DNA from: Iodidimonas nitroreducens
GTDB taxonomy: Bacteria > Pseudomonadota > Alphaproteobacteria > Sphingomonadales > Rhodothalassiaceae
Reading direction: 5' to 3' (one strand)
Assembly (NCBI RefSeq): GCF_008579165.1
Contig: NZ_BKCN01000009.1
Length of the DNA: 64,000 nucleotides
Both the position numbers and the translations under genes were made by a program. Position 1 is the first letter of the stretch, and the number at the start of each line of letters is the position of its first letter. The notes below the pieces were generated by a model. That model saw only the letters and a program-made list of their open reading frames with translations. It did not search any database and had not been told where the DNA came from. Below, one piece after another: positions 1-10,859 of this stretch.

Positions 1-1
1 T

Positions 2-271
2 ATTGAGAACGAAACCGATGATACGACTTTCGGCCTGCAGGCCTGGTTCGAAGCCGGGGCTGGCAATGCCATCGGTGCCTCATCGCTTCAGGTGCCCCAA
101 GGCGGGGGCAAGGCTTTCGTGAATGGTGCGAATGAAGCCCAACGCCCGGCTGAAGACCCATCTGCCATCGATCCTTTCTTTGACAGTGTCGATTTCATCG
201 GTGCCATCGAAAGCCCCGAGGCGGATTGGACAGCAGGCTGGACCATCTGGCTCGATCGTCCTGCCAATTAA
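2..271 (+). CDS. C-terminal part of an unknown, probably cell-envelope protein
   Basis: The open frame runs in from the left edge and stops at TAA 269-271, leaving about 89 residues. The segment is acidic and rich in Gly, Ala, Asp and Trp, and ends in an aromatic motif (DWTAGWTIWLDRPAN). I associate endings of this kind with exported proteins encoded beside TonB-dependent receptors, but I cannot name a family. A receptor gene follows after about 107 bp on the same strand. The function is unknown. Confidence 0.6.
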   Translation: MENETDDTTFGLQAWFEAGAGNAIGASSLQVPQGGGKAFVNGANEAQRPAEDPSAIDPFFDSVDFIGAIESPEADWTAGWTIWLDRPAN

Positions 272-378
272 GCCAAACCTGCGGATGCTGCGGCGGGGTG
301 ATCTCTGCCGCGGCATCTCGCCCCTCGTCACCTTATGTTGCAGCCTCAATAAAGGCCCAAAAGGCTTAGGGGAATTTC

Positions 379-3027
379 ATGTCAGCCGCCCATATCAATC
401 GCCTGCAGCTTTTGCTTGGCACTGCTTTTTCCACGCTTTCTCTGGGCCTTGGTGCCGGGGATGCGGTGGCGCAAGCCGAGCCCGATATTGAAGAAATTGT
501 TGTTTCCGGGAAATATATCCCCGATGAAAAGCGCGCCACATCCGAAGTATCGAGCCTAATTGATGCGGAAGATTTCGCCTTGTCTGGCGATAGCGATGCC
601 GCCGCCGCTCTGCGCCGCGTTACGGGCCTGTCTCTGGTGGGGGATGGCTTTGTTTTCGTTCGCGGCCTTGGCGAGCGCTATTCAAAAGCCCTTTTGAATG
701 GGGCGGAACTGCCCAGCCCGCAGCCGCTGGAACGGGTGGTGCCCCTTGATGTTTTTCCAGCCGGTTTTCTGGAAAGTGTGCTGGTACAAAAAACCCATTC
801 ATCGCAATATCCCTCGGAATTTGGCGGCGGTGTGGTGGCCTTGCGGACCAAGGGCCTGCCGGATGAAAATTTCATCAGTTTTGGTGTCTCATCAGGCTTT
901 GATCTGGCCAGTAGCTTGATGATGGCCTGTCGGTTGAAGGCAGCGGATTTGATATCTCGGGCGTTGATACGGGCGGACGTCAACTCCCCAATATTCTGCG
1001 GGATCTGCCTATTGGGGCGCTCAATTCCCTTGGCGGTGCCGAATTGGAAGCGGCCAGTGAATCTTTGCCGCAAAATCGTTATTCCATCGATAGCGAAACC
1101 AATGCCCCCAATGTGGCGGTTAATTTCTCTTTGGGCCAGCGTTATGAAATTGGCGATGAGGCGGAATTGGGCATCATCGCAGCGGCAAATTATGATAGCG
1201 AATTTCAAAATAAATTCGGCATCCGGCGCAGTGTAACAGTGCAGGGGGCCGATGGCAGCCTGGGCTTTAACGAAGATTTTTCGCCGGAAGTGTGCGAACG
1301 TCAGGAATTTGAAGGCGGCGGCGATGATTGCGGCTTTCGCTCTACGGAATGGGAAATCAAGCTCAATGGTTTGCTCACCGTGGGTCTGAAGCTCAATGAT
1401 AATCACAGCTTTAAATATGATACTTTGATCCTGCGGAAAACAACCCGGGAAGCGGCCATCGAAAAAGGCGAGGCGGCGGATGATCCGGGCACTCTTGTGC
1501 CGATAATCGCACTGAATGGGTGGAAGAGCAGCTTTGGATGAATTTGCTTTCAGGCGAGCATTTCTTCTCGTTTTTTGACAATCCTGTGCTGCAGGATACC
1601 AAGATCGATTGGCGCATGGCCTATTCTGAAGGCCGCCGGACTGCACCCCTGCGCCGCACATTCCGCTTTGAATTTACCGAATTTGATCAAACCTTCCGCC
1701 TGCCCACCGGCGCTTCATCGAATGTTTCAAGCTTTGGGGCTTTGGATGATGAAGTCTATGATCTGGGCTTTAATGGTCGGCAAAGCCTGACGCTTTGGGG
1801 TCGCGCGGTCGATCTCAATTTCGGGATGAGCTATTTCGATCAGCAGCGCACATCCGTGTTTCGTCGGTTCAGCTTTAATCTCAGCGGCTTGGGGCCTTTG
1901 CTCGATCTGCGCACGCAAATCCCCGAATTGATCTTTGCGCCGGAAAATATCGGCCCCGGGCAGATTCGGTTGATCGAATCAACACGGCAATCCGATGTTT
2001 CGGATGGCAGCTTTGAAAATTGGCAGGGCTTTGCCGGTTTTGATGCGCAAATTCTGGATACAGTGCGGCTGGCCGCCGGTGTGCGGGTGGAAAATTCCCT
2101 GCAAATCACCGAAACGGTGTTTACGCCCATTCCCGGCAGCCCCATCAGCCTGCCCAATGGAAGCCCTATCGAAACCCGGCTGGATAATGATTCGCTGCTG
2201 CCTTCGGCAACGCTTACCTGGGAATTTGCCAATAATATGCAGCTTCGTGGGGCTTTCAGCCAAACATTGGGCCGCCCCTCTTTGCGCGAATTGTCGTCAT
2301 CGACTTTTCTTGATCCCGAACGCGATCGCGATGTGATCGGCAATCCCTTTCTGGGGATTACGGAATTCGATAATTATGATGTGCGCTGGGAATGGTATTT
2401 CGGCAATGGTGAACAGATCACTTTGGGCGGCTTTTATAAAAGCCTTGATAATCCCATTGAACGCACTTTTGTCTTTCTGGCCGATGAACCGGTGCGCACC
2501 TTCATCAATGCGATAGTGCCGATTTATGGGGCATTGAACTGGAAGTGGAAAAGCTGATCCCGCTGGCCCAATGGTTTGATGGCGATTTTTTCCAGAACAG
2601 AGACTTCTTTTTCAAAGGCAATGCCACTTTCATCGATGCGGAAAGTCGACTTGATCCCGATTTTGCCAATGGGGCGCAAACCAATCTTGAACGCCGCCTG
2701 ACCGGTCAATCCAAATGGCTGGGCAATGCCCAATTGGGCTGGCAAACACTTGATCTTGATGAACGGCTTGCGATCAATGTCAATTATACCGGTAAGCGGA
2801 TCACCGATATCGGGATTTCCGGTGCCCCTGATTTGTTTGAAGATCCGCCGGTCATGGTCAATCTGACCTATGCCCGGGATCTGGAAATCTTTGGTGGCTT
2901 GTGGACCTTCAGCTTCGAGGCGGATAATCTTTTAGGCGAAGATTTCCGGCTGGTGCAGGGGGGGCTTGATGTTGAAGCTTTTCGCCTTGGGCGCGAGATT
3001 TCCATTGGTGCTTCGGTGCGCTTTTGA
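379..3027 (+). CDS. TonB-dependent outer-membrane receptor (frameshifted in this sequence)
   Basis: This is an outer-membrane beta-barrel receptor that would import a ligand using TonB energy. The start at 379 gives a signal peptide ending near AVAQAE, a TonB-box-like EEIVVSG, a plug domain (LRRVTGLSLVGDG, FVRGLGERY) and barrel strands ending in the expected terminal Phe (GASVRF). Reading continues through three single-base losses, each repaired by adding one base to a short run: a G near 922, a C near 1510 and a C near 2526. The repaired length is about 880 residues. Its TGA overlaps the gspC ATG (TGATG at 3025-3029), so it looks translationally coupled to the secretion operon, which is unusual for a receptor. 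The ligand is unknown. Confidence 0.85.
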
Positions 3028-3917
3028 TGGCAGCCTTCGCCTTTATGGATAAGCCCGGGTTAAGGGCCGAAGGGGCCGTGCGGATCGCTATTATGGCTTT
3101 GCAGATCGCGGCTGTGATCATGCTGGCCTGGCTGTTCGTGCGGCTTTTTTGGGCCCTGGTCGCGCCGCTTTCCATCAGCTTCGGCCCCCGTCTCGGCACT
3201 TTTGCCCATGCGGGCGCCGCCGCCTTTGGCCCGGCCTTTAAAGCTTGAAATCCTTCAAAGCTATGATCCATTTGAACGTCGGCAAAATGATGCTCCGCAG
3301 GCCGAAAGCCCGGCGGATTTGCCCCAAACCAGCTTGATCTGAAGCTTTATGGGGTGCGGGTTGCCCTTGATCCCCATGATGCCGAACAGCGGGCCACGGC
3401 GATCATCCGCACGCCCGATCATCGCCAACAGGTGTATCGTCAGGGCGATCGGCTGATTAATGGGGTGCGCCTTTCCAAGATTCTTCCTGACCATGTGATC
3501 ATCGACCGTGGAGGCGCCCGGGAAAGCCTTTATCTGACCGATAGAAAACGCCCTGCGGCAGAAAAGTTTTCTGTGCCCGAAATCAGCGATCAGCCGCCCA
3601 AAGCTGTGGATCAGCAGGCTGAGATGCTTGATTTGGAAGGGCTTTTGCAATCCGTTCAGATCAGCCCCCGGATCGAGAATGGAACGATCAGCGGATTGAT
3701 CATGAAAGAACGGGGCACTGCAACAATCCTGCAATCAAATGGTCTTATTTCAGGGGATGTGCTGCTCTCTGTTGATGGCGTGCCGATGACCTCGGTCGCC
3801 AATCTGCAAAGGCTGGCGCAATCGATAAGCGGCACAAAAACCGTGACCCTTGAAATCGAGCGTGAAGGGGAGCGGCAAACCATCAGCATGCGCTCGGTGA
3901 GTAAGCCACGGGAATGA
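3027..3917 (+). CDS. gspC: Type II secretion inner-membrane protein GspC
   Basis: GspC links the inner-membrane platform to the secretin. A short cytoplasmic N-terminus is followed by one membrane segment (about residues 20-45). After it come a linker with the GspC-like SYDPFER, a homology region (LKLYGVRVALDP, ATAIIRTPDHRQQVYRQGD) and a C-terminal PDZ-like domain (LISGDVLLSVDGVPM). Two indels break the frame: one apparent extra T near 3243 and one missing G near 3335 (TTGAT should read TTGGAT). The start overlaps the upstream receptor stop, and the end overlaps gspD by ATGA. Weak overall conservation is normal for GspC; membrane topology, PDZ domain and gene order identify it. Confidence 0.85.
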
Positions 3918-6012
3918 CATCAAGACCACAGAGCGGGGAGACAAGGCGTAGGTCCGGGCGCTTTGGCTTGACTGCCGGGATTTTGGCCTATGCGGTCACA
4001 CTATCCGGTTTTGGGGCCAGCACCAGCATAGGGGGATGGGCCCTTCTGGCGGTGTTCGGCCTTTCTGATGTGGCCATGGCGCAGGATAATCCCCAAGGTC
4101 TGGCTGCGGGGCGGGCCCGGGCAGAGGGGCAGGTGCTTAATTTTCGCGATGCCGATATTCGCGCCTTCATCGAAGATGTGTCGATGATGACCGGGCGGGC
4201 CTTTATCGTGGGGCCTCGGGTCACGGGAAAGGTCACGGTGATTTCTGAAGAGCCAGTGAGCCCCGCTGCGGTCTTTGATGTGTTTTTATCCACCTTGCAG
4301 GTGCATGGCTTTACCGTGACCCCCACCGCATCCGGGGCCTATAAAATCATTGAAGAAAGCCGCGCCGCCCAGCAGGCGCAGCCGCTTGGGCCTGAAGCTC
4401 AAGGGAAAGAAGATCGTTTCGTAACCGAAATTTTCCGCCTTCGCCGTGTCGATGGCCCCATGGCCATGCGTTCGGTGCAGCCGATCATCAGTGCGGATGG
4501 CCGGGCGATTGCCCAAGCGGGCAGCGATTTTCTGATCCTTGTGGATTATGCCTCGAATATGGATCGTTTGCGCCGGATCATCGCGCAGATCGATGCCGAT
4601 CAATCGATCACCCGCACGATGGAATTGAAAAATATCTCATCCACTGAAATGGCCGGGATTTTGAATGAGCTTCTGGGTAAAAGCCGCAATGCCGAACCCG
4701 GCAGCGGCGGTGCAGCGCCCCGGGTGGTGCCGGTTGTGGCCAGCAATACATTGGTTTTGCGCGGCGAGCCAAAGGCGCTGGCAGATTTGATGGAAACCAT
4801 CGAAGATATCGACGGCAAAAGTGCGGCGCGCAGTTCGATCCGGGTTTTTTATCTCAAACATGCCGAAGCCGCCGAGCTTGTGAGCCTGCTGCAGGAGGTC
4901 TCGCAATCGCTGGCGACATCAGGGGGAGAGGCGGCGGCGGGGCCACGGCGTGCCAGCATTGCCATGCATGAAGAAACCAATGCCCTGATCATCAGTGCCG
5001 AGCCCGATATGCTGCTTGCTTTGGAACAGGTGATCAATCAGCTTGATATTCGCCGGGCACAGGTGCTGGTCGAGGCGATCATTGTCGAAGTGTCGGATAA
5101 TGCGGCCCGGGATCTGGGCCTGCAATATGTTCTGGGGGGTGGTTCGGGCAGCAATATCCCTTTCACTGCAACCAATTTTTCCAATACCGCGCCCGATATT
5201 CTGGCCGCCACCGGGGCGATTGCCGTGGGGGAGCAAACCAGCGGCGATAGTGATCTCCTTGATGGCCTGCAGCAGGCGGCGATCAGCTCTTTGCTCGGCG
5301 TTGGCGGTTTTGCCGCAGGCATTGGCGGGCTGACCAATAATGGCACTTTATTCGGGGTTATTCTCACGGCGCTGGCCGAAGATGTGCAATCCAATGTACT
5401 CTCAACCCCGCATATCATGACCATGGATAATGAATTGGCCAATATTTCGGTGGGTCAGGAAGTGCCGATCACCACGGGCGAAGTGGTGGGGGCGGATCTG
5501 GTCAATCCCTTTCGCACGGTTGAGCGCAAGGATGTGGGGGTGCAATTGGAAGTGCGCCCGCAGATCACCGAAGGCAATACGGTGCGGCTGGTCATCCGTC
5601 AGGAAGTATCGAGCATTTTAGGGCCGGTGAGCGCGGCCTCATCGGAACTGATCTTTAATAAGCGCGAAATTACCACCACGGTGATGGTGGATGATGGCGA
5701 GATCATCGTTTTGGGTGGGCTGATCGAGGATGATGAGCGGGTATCCCTGCAAAAAGTGCCTTTTTGGGGGATATCCCCGGCATCGGGCGCCTGTTTCGCT
5801 CTGAAAGCCGATCGCGCGCCAAAACCAATTTGATGGTGTTTATCCGGCCCACCATCGTGCGCGATAAAAAGACCGCCGCCAGCGTGACGGATCGCAAATA
5901 TGATTATATCCGCGCGGAACAGATGCTGCGCTCGGATGGTGGCGAAGCCCGGCTTGATAGCTATCTGAATAAGGTTTTGGGAGCAGGCCCCGATGACCAA
6001 CCCCAACCCTGA
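3914..6012 (+). CDS. gspD: Type II secretion secretin GspD
   Basis: GspD is the outer-membrane channel of the system. An extended N-terminus with a hydrophobic signal segment (cleavage near VAMAQD) precedes the N0 domain (LNFRDADIRAFIEDVS), repeated KH-like N domains (TRTMELKNISSTEMAGIL, IRVFYLKHAEAAELVSLL) and the C-terminal secretin domain (NVLSTPHIMTMDNELANISV, VGVQLEVRPQI). The frame breaks near 5763, where TTTTT should read TTTTTT. After repair the sequence continues VPFLGDIPGIGRLFRSES, the classic secretin motif, down to 6012. The repaired length is about 700 residues, normal for the family. It overlaps gspE by 20 bp. Confidence 0.95.
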
Positions 6013-7551
6013 GATCGTAACGCCGGATGCCTTTGATGCAGCGGCGGAGGAAAGCCGGGAGGAACAGGCCCCGCGCCTGAGCTATGGCTTTGCCCGGGCC
6101 CATGATGTGGTGCTGCTTGATTATGGGACAAAGGCGGTTTTGGGGGCGCGCGCACCCCTGGGCGGCCATGCTTTGCTGGAAGCCCGGCGGGTTTTGCGCC
6201 GTCCGCTGCGCGTGGATAGTTTGGACGGTGCGGATTTTGACCGGCTGCTGTCGGAACGCTATTCCCTAGAGGGCATGGCCGGGGATGATCTGGCATCCGG
6301 GGAAGGGGATCATGATCTCGATAGCCTGATCGATGATATTCCCCAAAGCGCCGATCTTTTGGATAGCGCCGATGATGCCCCGATCATTCGGCTGATCAAT
6401 GGGTTGATCGCGCAGGCTGTGCGGCGGCGGGCCTCGGATATTCATATAGCCCCCTTCGAGCCGGCGCTTTTGATCAGCTTTCGGATCGATGGCATTTTGC
6501 ATGAGGCCCTGCGCCTGCCGCCGCGTTTGGCGCCACGGCTGATTTCGCGGATCAAGGTGATGGCCCGGCTCGATATTACCGAAAAGCGCATTCCCCTTGA
6601 TGGTCGGGTGTCTTTGAGTTTGGGCGGCAAAAGCATCGATGTGCGGGTGTCGACTTTGCCCTCGCGCCATGGGGAGCGGGTGGTGATGCGCTTGCTTGAT
6701 AAGGATCAGGCGCATTTCCATCTTGATGCTTTGGGCATGAGCCGCCGAGCCCTTGCCGATTTGCAGCAGGCATTGGCCCAGCCCAATGGCATCATTTTGG
6801 TGACCGGGCCCACCGGATCGGGCAAAACCACCACCCTTTATGCGGGCCTGAGCCAGTTGAATGATGGCAGCCGCAATATTCTCACCATTGAAGATCCGGT
6901 GGAATATGCCTTGATGGGGTGGGGCAAACACAGGTGAACAGCCGCGTGGGGATGAGCTTTGCCGCTGGTCTCAGGGCGATTTTGCGCCAGGACCCCGATG
7001 TGGTGATGGTGGGTGAAATCCGCGATGTGGAAACGGCCCAGATTGCGGTTCAGGCCAGCCTTACCGGGCATCTGGTGCTTTCAACCGTGCATACCAATTC
7101 GGCGGTGGCGGCCATCACCCGCCTGCGTGATATGGGGGTGGAGCCTTTTTTGCTGGCCTCGACCGTGAAGGCGATCATCGCCCAAAGGCTGGTGCGGCGT
7201 TTATGCAGCCATTGCAAAGAGGCTTATGCCCCCGATCCGGCGGAACGGCGGATTTTGGGCCTTGATGCGGCAGCCCCTGCGCCGCTGCTCTATCGCCCCA
7301 AGGGCTGCGACAGGTGCAATCACAGCGGCCACGAGGGGCGGATCGGGCTATATGAACTGGTCACCATCGAAGATCAGCTGCGGCAGATGATCCATGACAA
7401 TGCGACCGAAGATGCGCTGGCCGAGGTGGCCTTCATGAAGCGCCAGACATTGCTGCAAAGCGGGCTTGATCATTGCCTCGATGGGGCCTGCAGCCTCACC
7501 GAGCTTTTGCGGGTGTGTCAGCCAAAAGGAGCAACGGATGCCAGCCTTTGA
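5993..7551 (+). CDS. gspE: Type II secretion ATPase GspE
   Basis: GspE is the cytoplasmic hexameric ATPase that powers pseudopilus assembly. Visible features are the N1E/N2E region, the conserved RASDIHIAPFE, a Walker A motif (GPTGSGKTTT, about residue 273), an Asp box and Walker B region (DPDVVMVGEIRD), the His box (TGHLVLSTVHTN) and a four-Cys zinc site (CSHC...CDRC). One G is missing in the run near 6915; repair gives YALMGVGQTQVN. The length, about 519 residues, is normal. It overlaps gspD upstream and gspF downstream. Confidence 0.95.
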
Positions 7552-8796
7552 TTATGAAGCGCTGGATGCCAGAGGCAAAAGCCGGAAGGGCATCATCACC
7601 GCCGATAGCCCCCGGCAGGCGCGGCTTGATCTGCGTGCCAGAAAGCTGATGCCGGTGGCCCTTGGTCTGGCCCAAGGGGGCATGGGCAGCGCCGGGCAGG
7701 GGGCAGAGGCCGAAAGCACGGCCAAGAGCAGGATGAGAAACAAGATGGGGCCAAAGGGCTCCCTGAATCAGAAGCAATTAAGCCTTGTGACCCGCCAATT
7801 GGCAACCCTGCTCGATGCCGGTGCGCCGGTGGATGAAGCCCTGCAATCCATTGCTATGCAGGCCGATCATCGGGCGGTGCGGCGGATTTTGCTGGCGGTG
7901 CGGGCCGATGTGATGGAGGGCCGCCGCTTATCGCAGGCGATGGCCCGGCATCCCGGCAGTTTCAATCCGCTTTATCGGGCTTTGGTCGATGCCGGGGAAA
8001 CATCGGGGGCTTTGGGCACGGTTTTGCTCAGGCTTTCGGTGCATCTTGAAAAATCCCGGGCGATGCGCACCAAAATCGTCACCGCCCTGATCTATCCCAT
8101 CATGCTCGCGATCACGGCGGTGGTTGTGATCATCGCCCTGATGACCTTTGTGGTGCCAAAGGTTGTGGATCAATTCGACCATCTGGGCCAAAGCCTGCCA
8201 GCCCTTACGCTTTTCATGATCAGCCTGTCGGATATCATCCGGGATCATGGGCTTATGATTTTGCTTGGTCTTGGCGGGGTTGGGGGGCGGTGCGCCTATC
8301 CTTGCGCCGGGAAGCCGTGGCGCGCCGGGTGAGCATCTGGCTTTTGGCGATGCCCATATTGGGGCGGCTGATCCGCGCCGTGGAAGGGGCGCGCTTGGCC
8401 CGCACCTTGGCCACCCTGGTGGCTTCGGGGGTGCCGGTGGTGGAATCCCTTGAAAGTGCGCGGCCGGTTTTGCGGTCGATGCCATTGCAGGACGCTTTGG
8501 GGCAGGTAATCACGCAGGTGCGCGAGGGCAGCGCTTTGGCGCAGGCGCTGCGGCGGCTGGCGGTTTTCCCGCCTTTGATCGTTTATATGTCGGCGGTGGG
8601 GGAGCGTTCGGGGCAATTGCCGCAGATGCTGGAAAAGGCGGCGGATTATCTGGAAAGCGAATTTGAACAGGCAACCCAGATCACGCTGGGCCTTTTGGAA
8701 CCGGCGATCATTATCATCATGGGGGCGATGGTTGCGCTGATCGTGCTGTCGATCCTGCTGCCGATTTTGCAATTAAACAGTTTAAGCCTGTTATAA
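7538..8796 (+). CDS. gspF: Type II secretion platform protein GspF
   Basis: GspF is a polytopic inner-membrane platform protein. The ATG at 7538 follows AAAGGA with good spacing and gives the family N-terminus MPAFDYEALDARGK. Two T2SF domains are visible, each with a Gly/Ser-rich signature (LDAGAPVDEALQSIA and LVASGVPVVESLESA), plus three long hydrophobic segments. One G is missing in the run near 8288. The repaired length is about 420 residues, as expected. The start lies 14 bp inside gspE. Confidence 0.93.
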
Positions 8797-8806
8797 GGAG
8801 ATGACC

Positions 8807-9262
8807 ATGACCGCTCATGCTGCACAGTCCCGCCATCCGCGTGCGGATCATCAGGCGGGCTTCACCCTTGTCGAACTGATGGTGGTGATCGTGATCATCG
8901 GCCTTTTGGCAACGGTGGTGGTGATCAATGTTTTGCCAAGCCAGGATCGGGCGATGGTGGATAAGGCGCGCACGGATATCGCCACCCTTGAGCAGGCGAT
9001 TGAAATGTACCGATTGGATAATCTCGCCTACCCCAGCACGGAACAGGGGCTGGAAGCCCTGCTCAGCGCCCCCGGGGGGCTAAATCGCCCGGAACGCTAT
9101 CGCACCGGCGGCTATATCAAACGCCTGCCGGCCGATCCCTGGGGGAATGCCTATCTGTATCTTTATCCCGGGGAGCGATCCACATTCGACGTGTTTTCCC
9201 ATGGTGCCGATGGTCGGCCGGGCGGCGAGGGGCAGAATGCGGATCTGGGCAACTGGAATTGA
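8807..9262 (+). CDS. gspG: Major pseudopilin GspG
   Basis: GspG is the main pseudopilus subunit. It has a type IV prepilin peptidase site, G/FTLVELMVVIVIIGLLA, followed by the conserved calcium-binding pseudopilin body (PSTEQGLEALL, DPWGNAYLYLYPGE). ATG 8807 is preferred over 8801 because AAGGAG ends at 8800 and leaves six bases of spacing. The length, 151 residues, is typical. No frameshift was seen. The prepilin peptidase (GspO) needed to mature it is not in the window. Confidence 0.95.
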   Translation: MTAHAAQSRHPRADHQAGFTLVELMVVIVIIGLLATVVVINVLPSQDRAMVDKARTDIATLEQAIEMYRLDNLAYPSTEQGLEALLSAPGGLNRPERYRTGGYIKRLPADPWGNAYLYLYPGERSTFDVFSHGADGRPGGEGQNADLGNWN

Positions 9263-9265
9263 GCC

Positions 9266-9784
9266 ATGGCCGATTGTCGCCCCTTTGGCCCGCAATGCGG
9301 CCTCAGCCTGATTGAATTGATGCTGGTCCTTTTCGTGGTGGGATTGTCATCGGTCGTGGTCGTGTTCAGCCTTCCCCCCGCCACCCCCGATGTGGAGAAG
9401 AATGCGCAGGCTTTGACCCGCTCCCTGGAGATGGCCGGGCAGATGGCGATTTTAGGCGGGCAAAGCATCGGCATTTTGATCGATCCCGATGGCTATGGTT
9501 TTTATCGCCGCCACGAAGGCCGCTGGCAGGCTTTTGAAAGCCGATCTTTGGGCGGCGGAGCGCATCGCCCCTGGCCCCATAAACAGGCGGAGGATGTCAC
9601 CCTTTCCATTGAACGCAATGGCCGGCCCCTTGCCCTTGATAGCCGGGAACCGCAGATTTTTTTCGATAGCACCGGGCAGGCGAGCCAGGCCCGGATCATG
9701 CTGGCGAGCCAAAATATGCAGGCAGAGATCGGGATCGAGGCCAATGGCCATATCGCCCTTGATCTGCAAAGGCGCAATCCATGA
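9266..9784 (+). CDS. gspH: Minor pseudopilin GspH
   Basis: This is a minor pseudopilin. It has a short leader and prepilin site (CGLSLIELMLVLFVVG), then a long N-terminal helix and a body containing GQSIGILIDPDGYGFYRRHEGRWQAF, which resembles GspH. The position between gspG and gspI supports the call. The length is 172 residues. The last bases overlap gspI by ATGA. Confidence 0.88.
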   Translation: MADCRPFGPQCGLSLIELMLVLFVVGLSSVVVVFSLPPATPDVEKNAQALTRSLEMAGQMAILGGQSIGILIDPDGYGFYRRHEGRWQAFESRSLGGGAHRPWPHKQAEDVTLSIERNGRPLALDSREPQIFFDSTGQASQARIMLASQNMQAEIGIEANGHIALDLQRRNP

Positions 9785-10182
9785 ACGGGAAAGGCGGCAT
9801 GGCGGGCTTCACCCTGATCGAGGTGATGGTGGCTTTGGGGGTTTTTGCCCTTGCGGTGCTGGCGCTTTTATCGGCGCAAACCCAAAGCCTCGTTACATCC
9901 GGGGGGGTGCGGGATCGGGCTTTGGCCCAGATCGTGGCGGAAAATCAGATGGTTTTATGGATGAGCCAGCCGCAATTATCCGGCCCGGGGATTGATCAGG
10001 GCCGGATCGAGGAAGCCGGGATGTTGTGGATCTGGACCGGGCGGATCATCGCCACCGCCGATCCTGCCATCAGCCGGATCGAGATCGATGTGCGGCGCGT
10101 TGAGGAAAGCAGGGTCGCCCCGGATCAGGGCAGCGGGGATGTTCTGGCCAGCCTCACGGCATTTCGCAGGGCAAGCCCATGA
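9781..10182 (+). CDS. gspI: Minor pseudopilin GspI
   Basis: This minor pseudopilin would form the pseudopilus tip with GspJ and GspK. It carries the site G/FTLIEVMVALGVFALAVLA and the family stretch RALAQIVAENQM. The length is 133 residues, as usual. It overlaps gspH and gspJ by four bases on each side, so translation is coupled along this part of the operon. Confidence 0.92.
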   Translation: MNGKGGMAGFTLIEVMVALGVFALAVLALLSAQTQSLVTSGGVRDRALAQIVAENQMVLWMSQPQLSGPGIDQGRIEEAGMLWIWTGRIIATADPAISRIEIDVRRVEESRVAPDQGSGDVLASLTAFRRASP

Positions 10183-10859
10183 TCAAGGCGAGCCCCATAA
10201 AAATGACAGGCGATGATCAAGGGCGGCGGGCAACCGGCGGCTTTACCCTTGTTGAGGTGCTGCTGGCGGTGGCGATCTTCGCGGTGATTGCCGCTGCAGG
10301 GGCCGGGGTGCTGGCGGTGGCGGTGGATGGTCGGGGGCAAATGGCCGATCTGGCGGATGATCTCGATCGCCTCAATAAAGCCCGGGCCTTGATGAAATCG
10401 GATTTCGCGCAGATCGCCCGTCGCCCGGTGCGCGATGCCATGGGCAATCGCCAGCCTTTTGTTTTTTATGGCAATGATCAAAGCGGCGCGGATCAACCCC
10501 TGCTGATCCTGACCCGGCATGGCTGGGATAATCCCGATGCCCTTTTGCCACGCGGCGGATTGCAATGGGTGGATTATCGGCTGCAGGATGGGGTGCTGAT
10601 CCGCCGGGCCTGCCTTTATCCGGATCGGGTGCCCGAAACCCCCTGTTTTGATCAGCCTCTGCTTTTGGGTATTGAAAGCCTTTCCTTGCGTTTTCGGGTG
10701 GGGGATCAATGGCTTGATCGCTATGAGCTGCGCAGCGGGGGCAATGCCGCCATCGCTGGCGGCAATCTGGTGATGCTCCCCCGGGCATTAGAGATCATCA
10801 CCAAAAGCCAAAGCCTGGGGTCTTTGCGGCAGCTTTTCCTGCTTCCCGGAGGGCCATGA
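10179..10859 (+). CDS. gspJ: Minor pseudopilin GspJ
   Basis: This is a pseudopilus tip component. It has the prepilin site G/FTLVEVLLAVAIFAVIAAAG and the GspJ-like segments DFAQIARRPVRDAMG and ESLSLRFRVGDQW. The length is about 226 residues. The annotated start at 10179 gives a 20-residue leader; ATG 10203 would shorten it and is also possible. It overlaps gspK by ATGA. Confidence 0.9.
   Translation: MIKASPIKMTGDDQGRRATGGFTLVEVLLAVAIFAVIAAAGAGVLAVAVDGRGQMADLADDLDRLNKARALMKSDFAQIARRPVRDAMGNRQPFVFYGNDQSGADQPLLILTRHGWDNPDALLPRGGLQWVDYRLQDGVLIRRACLYPDRVPETPCFDQPLLLGIESLSLRFRVGDQWLDRYELRSGGNAAIAGGNLVMLPRALEIITKSQSLGSLRQLFLLPGGP

Noticed and set aside
678..1661. Long - strand frame opposite the first TonB receptor
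   Set aside because: It is antisense to receptor sequence that is recognisable on both sides of the indels and lacks any motif.
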